Source: Allomyces macrogynus ATCC 38327 | Taxonomy: Eukaryota > Blastocladiomycota > Blastocladiomycetes > Blastocladiales > Blastocladiaceae | Assembly: GCA_000151295.1 (NCBI GenBank) | Contig: GG745340.1 | Span: 205,690 to 269,689 of the forward strand | Length of the DNA: 64,000 nt | Direction: 5' to 3' | Shown here: in pieces, positions 32,601 to 44,614 of the stretch | Position numbering within the stretch: position 1 is the stretch's first letter | Layout of the letters: each line of letters starts with the position of its first letter | Notes under the pieces: generated by a model | Seen by the model: only the letters and a program-made list of their open reading frames with translations | What the model was told of the DNA's origin: nothing | Database searches by the model: none | Made by a program: the position numbers and the translations under genes

Positions 32601-35007
32601 GCGACGGACTTGCCGTCGGCGCTCGCGTTTGTACGAGACGCGCTGCCAATGCACGCGCGGTATCCGGCCGAGGCGAGGGACGCGATAGCGCGGTGGGTGA
32701 TGCGGCATTTGGAGGCGCTGGTCGTGCAGGTTCCGGCACCGGTCTTGGTCGCGGTCGTGAGCGCATGTATTGACCATGCGACAAGACCGCAAGAGTTTGT
32801 CGCCGCACTGGCCGATTTGCGGCGCAGGGTCACGGGCGCGTGCCGCGCGCTCGTGAACGTGGTTCTGGTCGTGCAGGCGCAGCGGCACCCGCACCAGGTG
32901 ATTATTGCGTCGGCCGACCTGCACGTGATTCTGAACCAGCTCATGGCCATGGCCGACAACGCCGACAATGGCGGTCCCGGTTCCGGCAGCGACGACGACG
33001 ATACCGACGACGTTGACCAGCTCGCGGCACCAATTCCCGCCGACCTAATCCAAGATGCCATGGTGCACCTGGCACGCACCCTGACCTTATCCCCAGACCA
33101 AGTCGCGCACTTGCTCGCGCACTGCGAGCACCGCGGGTTTTGGCGCGTTTGCGAACACATTTTCCTCGCTCTCCGCGACTATGCGCACCTGCTCGACTGT
33201 TACCTGCGCGACCCGACGCGCGCGCATGGCGTGTTTGCCGTCGTGCGGCAACTACTTGACACGACCCGTGGCGACGCCGCGGCCACGGCCGCCGTGACCG
33301 CGCGGTTCCTCGAAGTCTTGCCGCGCATTGGCGCGCTGGACGCGGATGCGACGGCACAACTTCTGGCTGGGCCGTTGGCGGCCGAATTGCCGCGCGCGCT
33401 CGAGGTGCTCACGGACGCGAGCCAAACGGACCCGGCGGTCCGGCTCGCAGTCGTGACGAGTCTCGCGCAGCAAGTCCCGACTTCACTCCCAGAACCCGTT
33501 CTGCGACAATGTCTGGCCGACCACGCCGTGCAGGGGCACGACGCGACCGTCATGCACTTGGTCGCGAAACATGCCGACCAGTTCACCGCTCACCTCGACG
33601 CGTGGCGCAACGTATGCGACGCGCACAACCAAGTGCGCGCGTCGTGCCTATTGCTCGAGCGGCAGGGCGGGTCGTGGACGCGATCGACCGGCTCGNNNNN
33701 NNNNNNNNNNNNNNNNNNNNNNNNNNNNNNNNNNNNNNNNNNNNNNNNNNNNNNNNNNNNNNNNNNNNNNNNNNNNNNNNNNNNNNNNNNNNNNNNNNNN
33801 NNNNNNNNNNNNNNNNNNNNNNNNNNNNNNNNNNNNNNNNNNNNNNNNNNNNNNNNNNNNNNNNNNNNNNNNNNNNNNNNNNNNNNNNNNNNNNNNNNNN
33901 NNNNNNNNNNNNNNNNNNNNNNNNNNNNNNNNNNNNNNNNNNNNNNNNNNNNNNNNNNNNNNNNNNNNNNNNNNNNNNNNNNNNNNNNNNNNNNNNNNNN
34001 NNNNNNNNNNNNNNNNNNNNNNNNNNNNNNNNNNNNNNNNNNNNNNNNNNNNNNNNNNNNNNNNNNNNNNNNNNNNNNNNNNNNNNNNNNNNNNNNNNNN
34101 NNNNNNNNNNNNNNNNNNNNNNNNNNNNNNNNNNNNNNNNNNNNNNNNNNNNNNNNNNNNNNNNNNNNNNNNNNNNNNNNNNNNNNNNNNNNNNNNNNNN
34201 NNNNNNNNNNNNNNNNNNNNNNNNNNNNNNNNNNNNNNNNNNNNNNNNNNNNNNNNNNNNNNNNNNNNNNNNNNNNGGCCGCCGCGCCCGTGTCGGGTGC
34301 CGGCGCTGGCGCACATAGATGCCGCGGTGGCGGCGGCCCTCGATGGAGTGCAAGACGTGCCCGCGGTCCTCGCACGGGTCGTGACGGGGATGCCCGCGGG
34401 CACCCAGCTCGCCCCGTCGCTCACGCGGCACCTGTGTGCGGGCCTTGCCGCGGCGCGTGCCGCGGCCGCCGTGCACGCGGCGACGCGGGACGTGGTCGAT
34501 GCCGAACGCGTGGCCGCGATCGCCGACGCGCGCGACTCGGCGCCCGCGAAAATCGTCTGGCGGGTGCCCGTCGTTGGCGCGCTGTGTTCCGCGTGCGGCC
34601 TGCGCATCCGCGGGGCAGACGTGCACGTGCGCGCGTGGACGTGCAGGCACGTCGTACATGCGGCGTGTGTTGCGGGGAGGACGCGGGAGGAGAAATGTGT
34701 TGTGTGTGATGCCGAGCATCAACGGCGCGCGCATGCAAAGCATGTGAGGGGGAAGGGAGTGGCAGTGGGGGCTGGAAGTGGGGTGGAGGTGGTGGGGGAG
34801 GATGGGGAGGGGATGGGTAGTCCGCGGACGAGTCTCGAGGAGGTTGGTGGGAGGTTGTGGCGGCCGCCGCGGCATGATTGGGTACGTGATTCTCTGGGTT
34901 TATGGACGTGGGGATCGTCGAGCTGACGCGCATTGATTGTGTTTCTGTAGCACGCGCTCCTTCAGGTGATGATTCGCAAGGATGATGACGAGGACGAGTT
35001 TGAATGA
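29681..35007 (+). CDS. VPS8: VPS8-like CORVET subunit, interrupted by assembly gap
   Basis: Exons: 29681-30362, 30430-30804, 30862-31139, 31210-31371, 31437-31700, 31782 to the gap at 33696, then after the gap to 34881, and 34951-35007. A disordered N-terminus of about 110 residues precedes a WD40 propeller: GLVGVFTRHQQLRHVLGWI, TAIDVSQSGQFLVVGHANAL, then across an intron SADELGVAFYHVLSNQFLSS. SYLILLTDQQTAAFYSL follows, and a long alpha-solenoid of clathrin-type repeats (about 32000-33690 onward). A C-terminal RING-like finger reads LCSACGLRIRG...TCRHVVHAACV...CVVCD. VPS8 joins CORVET to tether early endosomes with Rab5. Just before the gap one G appears to be missing (RQG to RVVDAIDRL changes frame). 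The coding frame after the gap is the one with the RING-like motif. The 57-base intron 30805-30861 is a multiple of three, so retention would not break the frame. Confidence 0.85.
33696..34276. other. Assembly gap (N run)
   Basis: 581 undetermined bases inside the VPS8 coding region. True length unknown. Confidence 1.
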
Positions 35008-35837
35008 AGGTGGGGGGTTGTGGACGCGCTTCTGCCCCGTTCTTTCGCGTTACTTGTAGATGTGACGGGCTTGTGGGTGGAGACTGCCACACGCGCGTCG
35101 ACATCAAAGAGCATTTTACTCCGGAGCGGCAGGCTCTCGGTCAGGATGCATCCACGCAAGCGACGTGTTGGTTTCCAGGGATCTGCGTCAGGGCAGGGCA
35201 TCGCGTGGACCAAGGCTACCTGCGCATTCAAGTGTTGTACCTAAATATCGGTGAAGCATCAGCCACCTCGTTGGCGACTTGTGCTCTGGGCTTTGTTCAT
35301 CGTAAAGCGCAGGCCTTCTTCGGCGTGTCCCGTGCCTCTTTCATTTCTGTTGACCTGGCACGTTCTTTTGCCCCATCGCCCATCTTCGCCAGGGTCATCG
35401 CGAAACTCGCCACAACAATCGTCGCGACGGACATTATCAAGGCCCTATTTACAACCCGCTCCTCCTTCCGGCTTCACGGCCGCCGCCCATCCTGTCCCGC
35501 ATTTGCTGCCGACCGACCCTCATGAGCCCCGCGGTCAACGAGCCGCACGCGACTAGCCCGCTTGCCGTTCATCCAGCACCCATGGCCGACCCCCATGCTG
35601 CCAAGGAGTACCAGGCCGCCACGCGTCGGTTGCCGCCCAGTGTGGGCGGACGTCAAAGGAAGGCCAGACTCGGCCAGACTCGTATTTGGGTCTCTCTCAG
35701 AAATGGCGGCACAACGTAATCACTCGTTCGCAAGACAAATCATCAAAACAAAAACCGTGGACTGACATTCACAATAACGAGACACTGCACCGCCATCCCA
35801 TCCACATCCACCAAAAAGGAAAGTGCTCCACTTTCAT
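35008..35837. other. Intergenic, no supported gene
   Basis: VPS8 3' region, then a TATTTACAACC string at about 35448 and an ATG at 35522 opening 65 codons (ends TAA about 35719). The peptide has no recognisable content; it could be a first exon or noise. Confidence 0.35.
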
Positions 35838-37398
35838 TCAATACCAGACCACATCAATCTTGGTCTCGAGCTCCTGCAGCATGATCTCACTTGGTTTGAA
35901 TGCTACACCTTTGAGAGGTAAGGGCAGCCACCGCCAAGGCGTACGCGTGGGCATGTGCTTGAGCAGCGCTGATGCAAAGTACATGCCAAGCTCCGTTTTC
36001 TCCACACACACTTCGCGCAGATTCATCAGCAGCGACCAGACCCAGTCGGCAGCCAAGCCATCGACCAGCTCCTTGTTATCACCAATCCGGAGCACGCGGA
36101 TACCTTTGGGCAACGCCATCGGCCCAATGCCGAACATGTTCCCCGTCAAATCGAGCTCGAGCAGCGTGACTGGCCAGGAGCGATCGAGTGTGACAATGGA
36201 CAAAGTTGTGACATTGCACGACGCAATTCGCAGTGTCACGAGTGTAGCTGGCATGTGCCGCACAAGCGGAACGATCGCCAACCTGGCATCGCAGAACATC
36301 CAATCGGTCTGGAACAGAGGCAGCTGTGACGCATACAAGTTGACTATCTCCATCTCCATTTCATGGCGATCATAGAACATGGTCATTCGAAGCGACTGGA
36401 CTGAGGTGGGGAAGCTTGCTGCTATCTCTGCCAGTGGATCGTCCGTTTTCATGGAAAGAGACAAGTCTAGAGTCGAGAACCCGGTGCGCGGCAACGCCCC
36501 CAAGATCAAATCCAATCCGGGCAAGGTCCAGCACGTGAGTGAGAGCGACGTCAAAAACTTGGACCGGTGGGCCAGGTCGGCCAGTGCTTTCGCAACACGC
36601 ATCTCAGAGCCACTAAGTAACTCGTCGTCATCAATCTCGAGCGAGACCAACGTTGGTGGGACGTGGCGGAACAACTCGGAATATTATACTTCCATTTCAA
36701 ACAGCTTGCCGATCTTGTCGTCACTGGAACCTTGAGGGCACGTATGTGCGGTGGGAAGTGCGCCATGAAGGCACGCATCGTGTCCAAAGTGGCCGACATC
36801 CCCACCGTGTCCAGAGTTTGGTCAACAGCCGAGGGTGGCATCACGATCTGTGCCGGATTCATGTCCTCGCACAGAATCAAGGATTGACAATGCGTTGGGA
36901 CCACAGAAATGGGATATAAATCCATCGTCATCGGCCTCAATCACATCGTGCAAGACCTGATACAATGGCGCTGAAAGCAACGTCCACCAACGTGACGCTA
37001 CGTGACACTACGATCTTGTTTGGGTTGTGACCAGGTGATGGTGACGCTGGCATGCGGCCCAAGTCTCGCAGCAAAAGAATGGGACACAACTGAGGAGTGC
37101 CATTGCTTGGTTGGAAGTAGACCAGGTTGCCAATCGAGTCCTTGAAAAGTTCAATAAATCCCAGCGGCAGGCCAGTATTTTCCTTGATCCACAACTTTGC
37201 TTCCGCATCTGGGCGCCGCGCGCGAATCAAAGCATGCAGACACCAAGAGCAATGTCTAACTGCGTGTGCTTGCCGGCAGTCTCGTCGATGATCAAAGACT
37301 GCGCAAAGTGATCCAAGGCGGGACTGCGCTAAATGATCCAAGGCGACAGTCGGCAGCGTGGCAAACATTGACGCGGCATGTTCGGTGAGGCCATTCAT
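35838..37398 (-). CDS. F-box/LRR-like protein, tentative model
   Basis: Three open segments on the minus strand look like parts of one gene. The first starts at ATG 37398 with MFATLPTVALDHLAQ, reminiscent of an F-box start (LP..vL..ia). The middle (about 36940-36731) contains CQSLILCEDM and FMAHFPPHIRALK. The last (36674-35838) has irregular leucine-rich repeats: HVPPTLVSLEID, TSLSLTCWTLPGLDLI, TLRIASCNVTTLSI and LLELDLTGNMFG. A 56-base intron (36675-36730) joins the last two in phase; the first junction is not resolved. A 25-base imperfect tandem duplication lies within the F-box-like stretch and shifts the frame, so the locus may be decaying. If real it would be a substrate receptor for the cullin-1 ligase, but that is inference only. 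Confidence 0.35.
37297..37346. repeat. 25-base imperfect tandem duplication
   Basis: GACTGCGCAAAGTGATCCAA followed by GGCG, then after one base GACTGCGCTAAATGATCCAA followed by GGCG. Two mismatches between units. The unit is not a multiple of three. Confidence 0.8.
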
Positions 37399-37657
37399 GG
37401 TCCTGGGTCGTAACAAATGTGTTGCAGGCACTGCGCTAGTCGTTGTGGTTGGAACAGCGAGTTGTTGAGGCCGGTCGCGATGTGAGGGAAGAAACATCTG
37501 GGGAAGTGCTGGAAATGCATATCTAGTCTTCCTTGTGATGCGTTGGTCAAGTTTCGTCGCTGTTGTTGATCACCGTTGACACAACGCGGCCCTACTGTCA
37601 TTCGCCGGAGCCAGACATGACTTGCTGCAACAATCCACTTGCAATTTCTTTCACGCT

Positions 37658-40600
37658 ATGAGCGAAATGAACGGCAAGGACAAGTCGTGCGACCCCCGCG
37701 CACGACAGATCGTGGCCTCGCATCGCAAGAGGTCGACTCGAGCGCCGACGTCTTTGCAAGTAACCGACCCAATTCGACCAGCGCCCCGCGTACTACTCAT
37801 GCACGACTCGGCCGTCGACCTTCCCGCGGGTGCTCCAGGCCTTTCGGAACCACCTCCACCCGGAGAAGCCGACCGTGCACCATTTGGCGCCGTCCGCGTA
37901 CGCGTGCGCGTCAAGCGGCACCCTGACGGCACCGTCGACCCCACCACCGTCGTCCAGCAAGTGCGTGCGGCCATGGCGGCGCGCCGCACCGTGAGCGGCT
38001 GGTCAGCCAGCGACCACGCTCTCGCGCAGCGCGTGTGGACGGCCTGGGCCGCATATGCGGCGGCGCGCAAGCGCGCCTGGCGCATGCAGGTCAAGGCCGC
38101 CGTCAAGTTGCAGTATACGACGCAGTTGCGGTGGCTCGTCGTGTGGCGGCAGCGGCTCGGCGATGTGCGAGCATGTAAGATGGCACAGCAGTTTCGTATG
38201 TTGCTATGCTGGTTGGTCGATGGTTGAGAAGTTGTGGCTGACTCGTGAGCACAGGCGACAGACATACCAAGCGATCGGCTCTCCGCATCTGGGTCGTCGC
38301 AGCCAAGCGCGCTCAGCTCCGCAAGCGCCAAGCAGATCTGGCCGTACAGTGGGACCGGCACCAGAAAATGGCTCGCGCCCTGACCACGTGGCTCACCAAG
38401 GCTCGCTCGCGCGCCCAGGACCGGAGCATGTCGGCCTTGGCCCAAGCGCACGCGCGGCACACTCGGCTGCTCGCGTGCGTGCGGCATTGGTATGCTGCGT
38501 ACCTGGAACGTCGCGATCTCGCACCGCGTCTCGCTCGAGCCGATCGGTGGCACACGCTCAACCTGGCGCACCGAGCGCTTATGGAAATGAAGGCGCGCGC
38601 TCGGCAATTGCAGTTGTGGCAGCACACGCTTGCACCTGTCGTCGAGGCACGGGAAAAGCAGACTCTGGCGGCGGCATGGCGCGCGTGGAGGGCCATGGTC
38701 CAAGAAGCACGCGAAAAGCGCCGCCAGCTCGAGCAAATCGCGCTCGAAATCCAGGAACGGCACGAGCCGACACGACAATGGCGGCTTCTGCTCTCCGTTC
38801 TCGCCCACTGGCGCGCGCGGTGGCAGACCGTCGACGAGCAAGCCCAAGTCGCTCTGCAGTTCCGCGCTGACCGCACGAAAGCTGTTCTCGCGCATTGCTT
38901 CTCGCGCTGGAACGCAAGAACGCAATTCTTCCGCACTGCCGCGGCGACTGCCGACCGGCACTACCTCGCACGCATCTGGCACCGACTTGTCCACCGGTTC
39001 GCCGCCGCCGAGAACCAGTACCACCACCACCTGGCCCGGCGTGTCTGGCGGCAATGGGTGCACCGCGCACGAGCGCGCGTGGCCGCACGTAAGCGCACGC
39101 TCGCGGCCACGACATTCTTGCGGCATCGGCGACAACGCACCGCACTGGCCGCGCTCGCCACCTACGCGCAGGAGCAACGAGTCCAGGCCGAGCGCAAGCC
39201 GCTCGCAACTCGATGGGCAGCCGTCCGTCTCGCACGGCGCGTGCTTGCGCAATGGGTCGACGCCGTGCACGCGCGGCAGCACGCGTTCACGCTCGAGCGT
39301 CGTGCGGCCGAGCATGCGAGACGAGCGGAGCTGGACCGCGCATGGCGCGCGTGGAAGCTTTTTGTCGAGATGGAGCGGCTCAGGCGCACACAGGACCGGC
39401 TTGCCGAAGCGGTGCGCGACCGTGCGGTCATGTCGGCAGCGCTCGTGCAGTGGGTTGCGGCGTGGCGGCTGCGTGTGCAGTTGGGTGCAATCGAGGGGGA
39501 TGTGGTCGCGCGGTTCGACCGACGGCGGGCGCGGAATACGCTGGTCGTCTGGCGAGATGCCGCGGCACGACAAGTTGCAGCACGGTGTGTCGTCGACGAG
39601 TTCAGGGGAAAGCAAGAGGTGGAGCGGGTGCGGCGGGCTTTTGCGGCGTTGCGACAGCACGTCGAGGAAAAGCGACGAAAGCGCGCTGCGGTGCAGCGAG
39701 CCGAGACGGCGCGAGCGTATTCGGTCAGGCGAGCGACGATCCTACGTCTCAAGGACATGGTGCGCCGGTTTCGGGCGGCTGATGCGGCTCGGTCTCGGAG
39801 TGTTTGCACTCAGGTACGACCGACGTTGTCTCGTCGGAAATGTTGATATTCTCAAACTTACTCTTGCCGTCCGAATCGACAGGCTCTTCGCCGCTGGCTT
39901 CTCGTCCTCGACGTGCGTCGATCCGATAAGGCAAGGGCTGCCGAGTTGCAAGCGGTTTTGCACAAGAGTACGGATATATCCGCCTGCACTTGGCTTCAGC
40001 CTGTCTTTCTGACTAGCTTACGAAACTTGGATCGAGGTAGACCAATTGGAGCGCTTGTTTTGCGCCTGGCGATTGTACGGCCAAACGCGTTTGCTCAAGA
40101 CGCTCCGGCGCGACCAGGCCATCCGCATCCATGCCGTGACGGTTAAGACGACCGTGTTTGTCCAGTGGCTCGACGCGGCACGGGTCCGGCGAAAGCTTCG
40201 GGTTCGTCATCTCTTTTTTGCTCTCTCCCGCTTCTCCACCAAACTGACTTCTCTACACCTATTGTAGCTGCAAGAAATGAAGTCCGTCCACCAGCACGAG
40301 TCAAGGCTCCTCGCGCGCACGTGGGCGCGCTGGCGGCACCGCATCCCCGACTGGCATGCCGTACACGCGCTCAACGTCGTGCGCCCCGCCGAGTTCCACC
40401 GCGGGGTGGTCCTACGGCGCGCGTTTGAAGGGTGGTTGCGTCTCGTGCACGCGCGCCGCGCGGCCATGTGGCGATTGCAGTTCCAGGAAAAATGGCGGCT
40501 AGTACAGCGCGGCGAGAGCGCGACCATGGTCGGCAACCGGCGGCCAAGTGCAGTGCAGGCGCACGATGACAGGCAAGTGGACTTGTTCGGCCCGGTCTTG

Positions 40601-40828
40601 GCGCCGGCCGCGGATAGGGACCCACCGTGTCCAGTGCCGGTCCGAGAGCCACGACAGGAGCCGAAACGCGTGGTGGAGTGGGTGGAGAGTGGAGACTTGA
40701 TTGATTTGGACCCGGCGCCGTCGTGGAGCGCGACACTCGTGTCGCCGTGTGGGGGCCGGCCAGCGCCGCGGCCATTGCTCGACCTGCCGGCCGAGTTTTT
40801 GATGCCGGCGCCGGTCCCTCGCCGGTAA
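37658..40828 (+). CDS. SFI1-like centrin-binding repeat protein
   Basis: Five exons: 37658-38174, 38255-39813, 39883-39967, 40017-40201, 40268-40828, in phase, 968 residues. From residue about 125 to 850 the protein is one long Arg/Ala/Trp-rich helix with repeats spaced about 25-40 residues. Each ends in an AL..W or similar centrin-binding signature, for example VRHWYAAYLE, AAWRAWRAMV, LAHWRARW, CFSRWNART, VWRQWVHRA, VLAQWVDAV, AWRAWKLFV and LVQWVAAWR. This is the pattern of SFI1, a filament that binds centrins at the centrosome half-bridge or basal body. The N-terminus has Pro-rich disorder and the C-terminus ends in a Pro-rich tail with SLP-like motifs. The fourth exon follows a 49-base intron, the shortest in the window. 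It converges on the RRM gene, 114 bases away. A large open frame on the opposite strand is a by-product of codon bias. Confidence 0.85.
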
Positions 40829-40942
40829 ATAATGACTGGATTGACGTTTTGAATTGCGACAAAGAGTTTTTGGGAGCGTAATGAGCCGTTGGGCGGTTTG
40901 GTCGAGCTCAAGAAACCACAAACCAGGAGAACTACATTCCAT

Positions 40943-42250
40943 TCACACCGACTGGACAAGCACATCGTCGTCCGACTCGAGCGCCGCGTTTTGCAACCCG
41001 TTCAAATGAGACCTGGCCGCCTCGACAATACTTGGCATGCAGCGGAGCGGGACGATATTGTGCAGGACCGTGCATTGAATACGTGATGGCGCGAGCCCAC
41101 CGACCTTGGCGAACCGCGGCACGACAAGCTTGTTCTGGCGCTCGCGCACGGCCTGGCTCGCGTCGGCCGTCGTCTCGACACGGACAATGGCACGGGCAAT
41201 CGACGCGTTGGCGTGCCTATACATTCGGACAACGGAACGTGAGCGGACGGGGTTGTGAGCGAAACGGGGAGAGAGGCACGCACGCGCCGAGAATCTCAAT
41301 CGGCGGCGGTGCATTGGGCCGCTCCGGGACCACGTTGAACGACCGGAACGTCAAGAACACGTCCTCGTGCGTGAACACGGACGGCAGGTTCGTGACGAGC
41401 AAGGTGCGGCCCGACGCGTTGCCGATTTTCGGGTGGATAAACTGGGCTTCCCATTGTGCCGTGCCCTCGTGTTTTGGCGGCTACAGAGTGGTCGGTGGTC
41501 AGTCTCAGCAACGAACGGAGCGCAGGCAAGCGTTGAAAAATAGATGCTCACCCTCGTGTAGACTTCGGGAACTTGACCCGTCAACGACACCTGGAACAGC
41601 GCGTGCCGCACTTCCGCGGCCGTGACGGGCGCGTCGCGAGACAGCTTCACGAGCCACTTGCCCGTCGGGTTGAGCGACAGGTCAGTGCGACCTTGGATCA
41701 CTGCGAGCGCGTGCGCTGTCGTGAGCTCTCGGCCAACGACAACCCCCATTCACAGCACGAACATCGGCGTACAGTAATCAATGTGCTCTGCCAAGAGCCC
41801 CGGCACCTGTTGCAGGAGCCGCACAACGTCTTCGGGTTGTGCCGACCAGACGACGTTGCCAATCACAAGCGTGGCACCGTCACCGCGCGGCAACTCCTGG
41901 TCAATGGGCGTAAACTGGATCTTCGGGACTAGTGGTGCAGTTCCCGTGCTCAACCATCCAGCATCTTGCCTTTCAGGCCCCTGCTCGTCTTCTGGCCGGC
42001 CAAACAAGTCCACGACGGGCTTGGGCGGCGTGGCGTGCCCGAAATCCAGGACGGGCTTGAATTCCTTGGGCCGGAACGCTTTCTTTTCCCAGAGGCGCGC
42101 GCGCTTGGGGCGCGAGGCAAGGTTCCGAACAGAGATCAGCGACGGGATCGCAAGACTGGTGCCATTAGTTGGCCTGGGTGTTGTCGAGGTAATGGTTGTG
42201 AATCGCAAAACGCTTGATCGCGCCGTTCTTGGCCAAGGGCACGGGAGCAT
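40943..42250 (-). CDS. Two-RRM protein, probably mitochondrial
   Basis: Four exons: 42250-41773, 41715-41552, 41480-41284, 41216-40943, in phase, 370 residues. The first about 65 residues are Arg/Ser/Thr-rich with almost no acidic residues, consistent with a mitochondrial presequence. Two RNA-recognition-like modules follow. The first is GATLVIGNVVWSAQPEDVVR...HALAVIQGRTD...GKWLVKLS; the second is GRTLLVTNLPSVFTHEDVFL...ASIARAIVRVETTADASQAV. RNP-1 is weak in both, so RNA binding is likely but not certain. An organelle mRNA-binding or translation role is possible. Introns are 57, 71 and 67 bases, with donors GTACGC, GTGAGC and GTGCGT. I cannot assign an orthologue. Confidence 0.65.
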
Positions 42251-42678
42251 GGCTTGTCGACGGTCTTTTGCAGCAGGTCGGTGCCGGGTCGGGTCGCGCA
42301 ATCCAAGATGAGGAGAAGGGCGCTGAGAGTTGGCCGGAGTTGGCCTGTTGTTTTGATCGCATCTGATCGCAGCAAGAGAACGCTGCAACAAAATCAAGAC
42401 TGCAACAACCACTCTCCGCCGTTTTTGCACGTTATTGCAGCCCTCTCCGCTTGTTCTTTAACCCACCAGAACCTCCAGAACTCCAAAACGTCAATGTAAT
42501 CCGCACAACAACACAGCAACAGGGTGGGGTAGAGAGAATGAATTTTTTTTGGTCTACGTAAATGTATGGAGCGGGGGCGCGCGCGCGTCGTCTATATCAT
42601 GTACATTTTTTGGCGTGTATCGGGTCTAGTGTGGGGCGAACGGCGACGGCAAAAACTGGGCAAAACAAGACAGCGGGT
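42251..42678. other. Intergenic, RRM gene promoter / zinc-finger gene 3' end
   Basis: Contains a T8 run at about 42543 and AT-rich sequence at 42590-42610 that probably belong to the 3' end of the zinc-finger gene. No gene. Confidence 0.4.
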
Positions 42679-44614
42679 CTACAGCGCTGCTGGTGGCGCA
42701 GGAGCGAATGACGCACTTGACTCGTAGCTGTACGTGTGGTGGATGGTCACGGGCACCGACATGGCCGACGTGGGCGCGGGTGCTGCCGACGTGTCGGTCA
42801 TTGGGTGGTCCATGGTGGTGGGCACTGACGAGAACGTCTGCGGCGGGTACTGCGCGGTCACGGGGGACATGACGGGCACTTGGATCGTGGCCGGGGCCGG
42901 TTCGGCAACGGATTCGGCCGACGCGAAGTTGGCCGCAGGCGCGGCAAGAGCGGCCGGCACTGGCGCGACAATTGGCACGTCCGTGAGCTGCGACGGGACC
43001 GTGGGCTGTTGTGGGAGCTGCTGCTGTTGCTGCTGCGCCTCGGCGGCCTCCTTGGCGGCGCGTCCCGAGCCGCGCGGGCGACCCATAGCCACGTCCGATG
43101 CCGGCTCCGACAGGCCGTGCGAGCACTTGGAGTTCTTGTTCTGGTGGCGACGGAGCGCGTCCTGGCGCGCAAACGCCTCGCCACAGACCGAGCACGAGTA
43201 AGGCTTGTCGCCCGTGTGAATGCGCGTGTGCCGGATCTGGTCGGCCTTGCGGCGGAACCCCTTGTCGCAAAGCTCACACTTCCAGATGCGCGTCGTCTTG
43301 TCGTCGACAGTCACGTAGGTCGGCGCCGGATCGTCGTGCCGGTAGAGCGGGTGGTTCGGGTGCAGCATCGTCGGCGACGTCGGCGAGGACGGCGCCAGAA
43401 TGTACGGCACCATGCACGACCGCTTGCGCGGACGACGTACGCGCGGCGCCTTGCCCGTCGCTTGCATCGGGATCGCAGCCACCATGGCGGGCGCGTGCGG
43501 CATCGTCGGCGTCGTGGGGGTCGGCGGGAGCGCGGCAAGACCCTGCGGCGCGTACGGGCCGGCATTGGCGAGATGCGCGAGCGGGCGCGGCTTGAGCGGC
43601 ACGTTACCGTTCCCCACATTTGGTGCCGGCATGAACGGCTCTTGTGCGGGCGGCTGGTCCATGGACGGCATGCTGTACTGGTGCAGGAGCGCCGGCGACG
43701 GCAGGCCCATGGCGAGCGACGACGACGTGGTCGTGATCGGTGCCGGCACCGTGGTCGCGTTACCGGTCGGGCTTCCGCTGAACGGACCCGAGAACGGGCC
43801 TTGCGCGGCAACGTGGAATCCGCTCACCGAATTAACCATGGGGGCAGCAGCAGCAGCAGCAGCAGCAGCAGCTTTGCGCGCCTCGCCCATGACCAGGGGG
43901 GTCGCAGGCGGCGACGGCGGCGACATGAGCTGCTCGAGCGAGTAGGTCGTGGTCGCGCCACATTGCGACTCCATGAACGACTGCAGCGTCTCCTCGGCCT
44001 CTTCCAGAATGCGCTCAACGTCCTCGGACGGCACGCCCTGCGGCAGGACGCTCGCCATGGACGCTTCAGCGGCCGCCGTCAAGCAATCAGGCGCGAGCGT
44101 CGACTGCGGCCACGGGTTGAGCCAAAGCGACTTAACGTCAATCTCGTCGAGCGTAACGAGCCGCGTCGCGGGCGACGTGGGCGCCGACGGAACCGGCGCC
44201 AAGTCGGATGACGACGCGTGCGCGGCAAAGTCGGGCAAAGACGGCGTCATAGGCGAGGCCGACGAGGACGCGGACGACGCGCTCGTCGATCCCGACGAGC
44301 TTCCGTTGGCGTGGTGCGAGTACCAGACCGACGCAAGTTCCTCGTCCCACGGAGCCGTCGGGCACGTCGGAGCCGCTGGGGCCGCGGGCGGGGCCAAGAG
44401 GTCCATGAAAAGCTGCGCGGACAACTGCCATCATCGCCCACAAGGGCAGGTCCGTCAGTCTGATACAGGGTCGATTCGTGCCATGTTACACTAGCCGCCG
44501 CAGCGCAACCAAGCCAGTAAAAGCGCTGCCACGTACCAAGTCAGACTGGAAGGTCGTCAAGTCGGATGCTGCCGAAAACAGGTCCATCGTGGTCATCATC
44601 ATGAGGTCGCTCAT
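42679..44614 (-). CDS. C2H2-type zinc-finger transcription factor
   Basis: Two exons, 44614-44537 and 44412-42679, in phase, 603 residues. Two adjacent fingers lie near the middle of the C-terminal half: CELCDKGFRRKADQIRHTRIH, joined by TGDKPYS to CSVCGEAFARQDALRRHQ. The second finger ends H-x5-C instead of H-x3-H, so it is of C2HC type. Finger spacing and the TGDKPY linker are typical of DNA-binding fungal regulators. The rest is low complexity: an acidic/hydrophobic N-terminus, a poly-Ala run (GCA repeats, about 43846-43875), Pro-rich stretches, a basic RVRRPRKR nuclear localisation signal ahead of the fingers and a poly-Gln run after them. The first exon begins MSDLMMMTTMDLFS; the splice at a 124-base intron keeps the frame. 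Target genes unknown. Confidence 0.85.

Noticed and set aside
37651..39660. Minus-strand open frame of 669 codons
   Set aside because: Antisense to the SFI1-like gene; it has no recognisable motif and is explained by codon bias.
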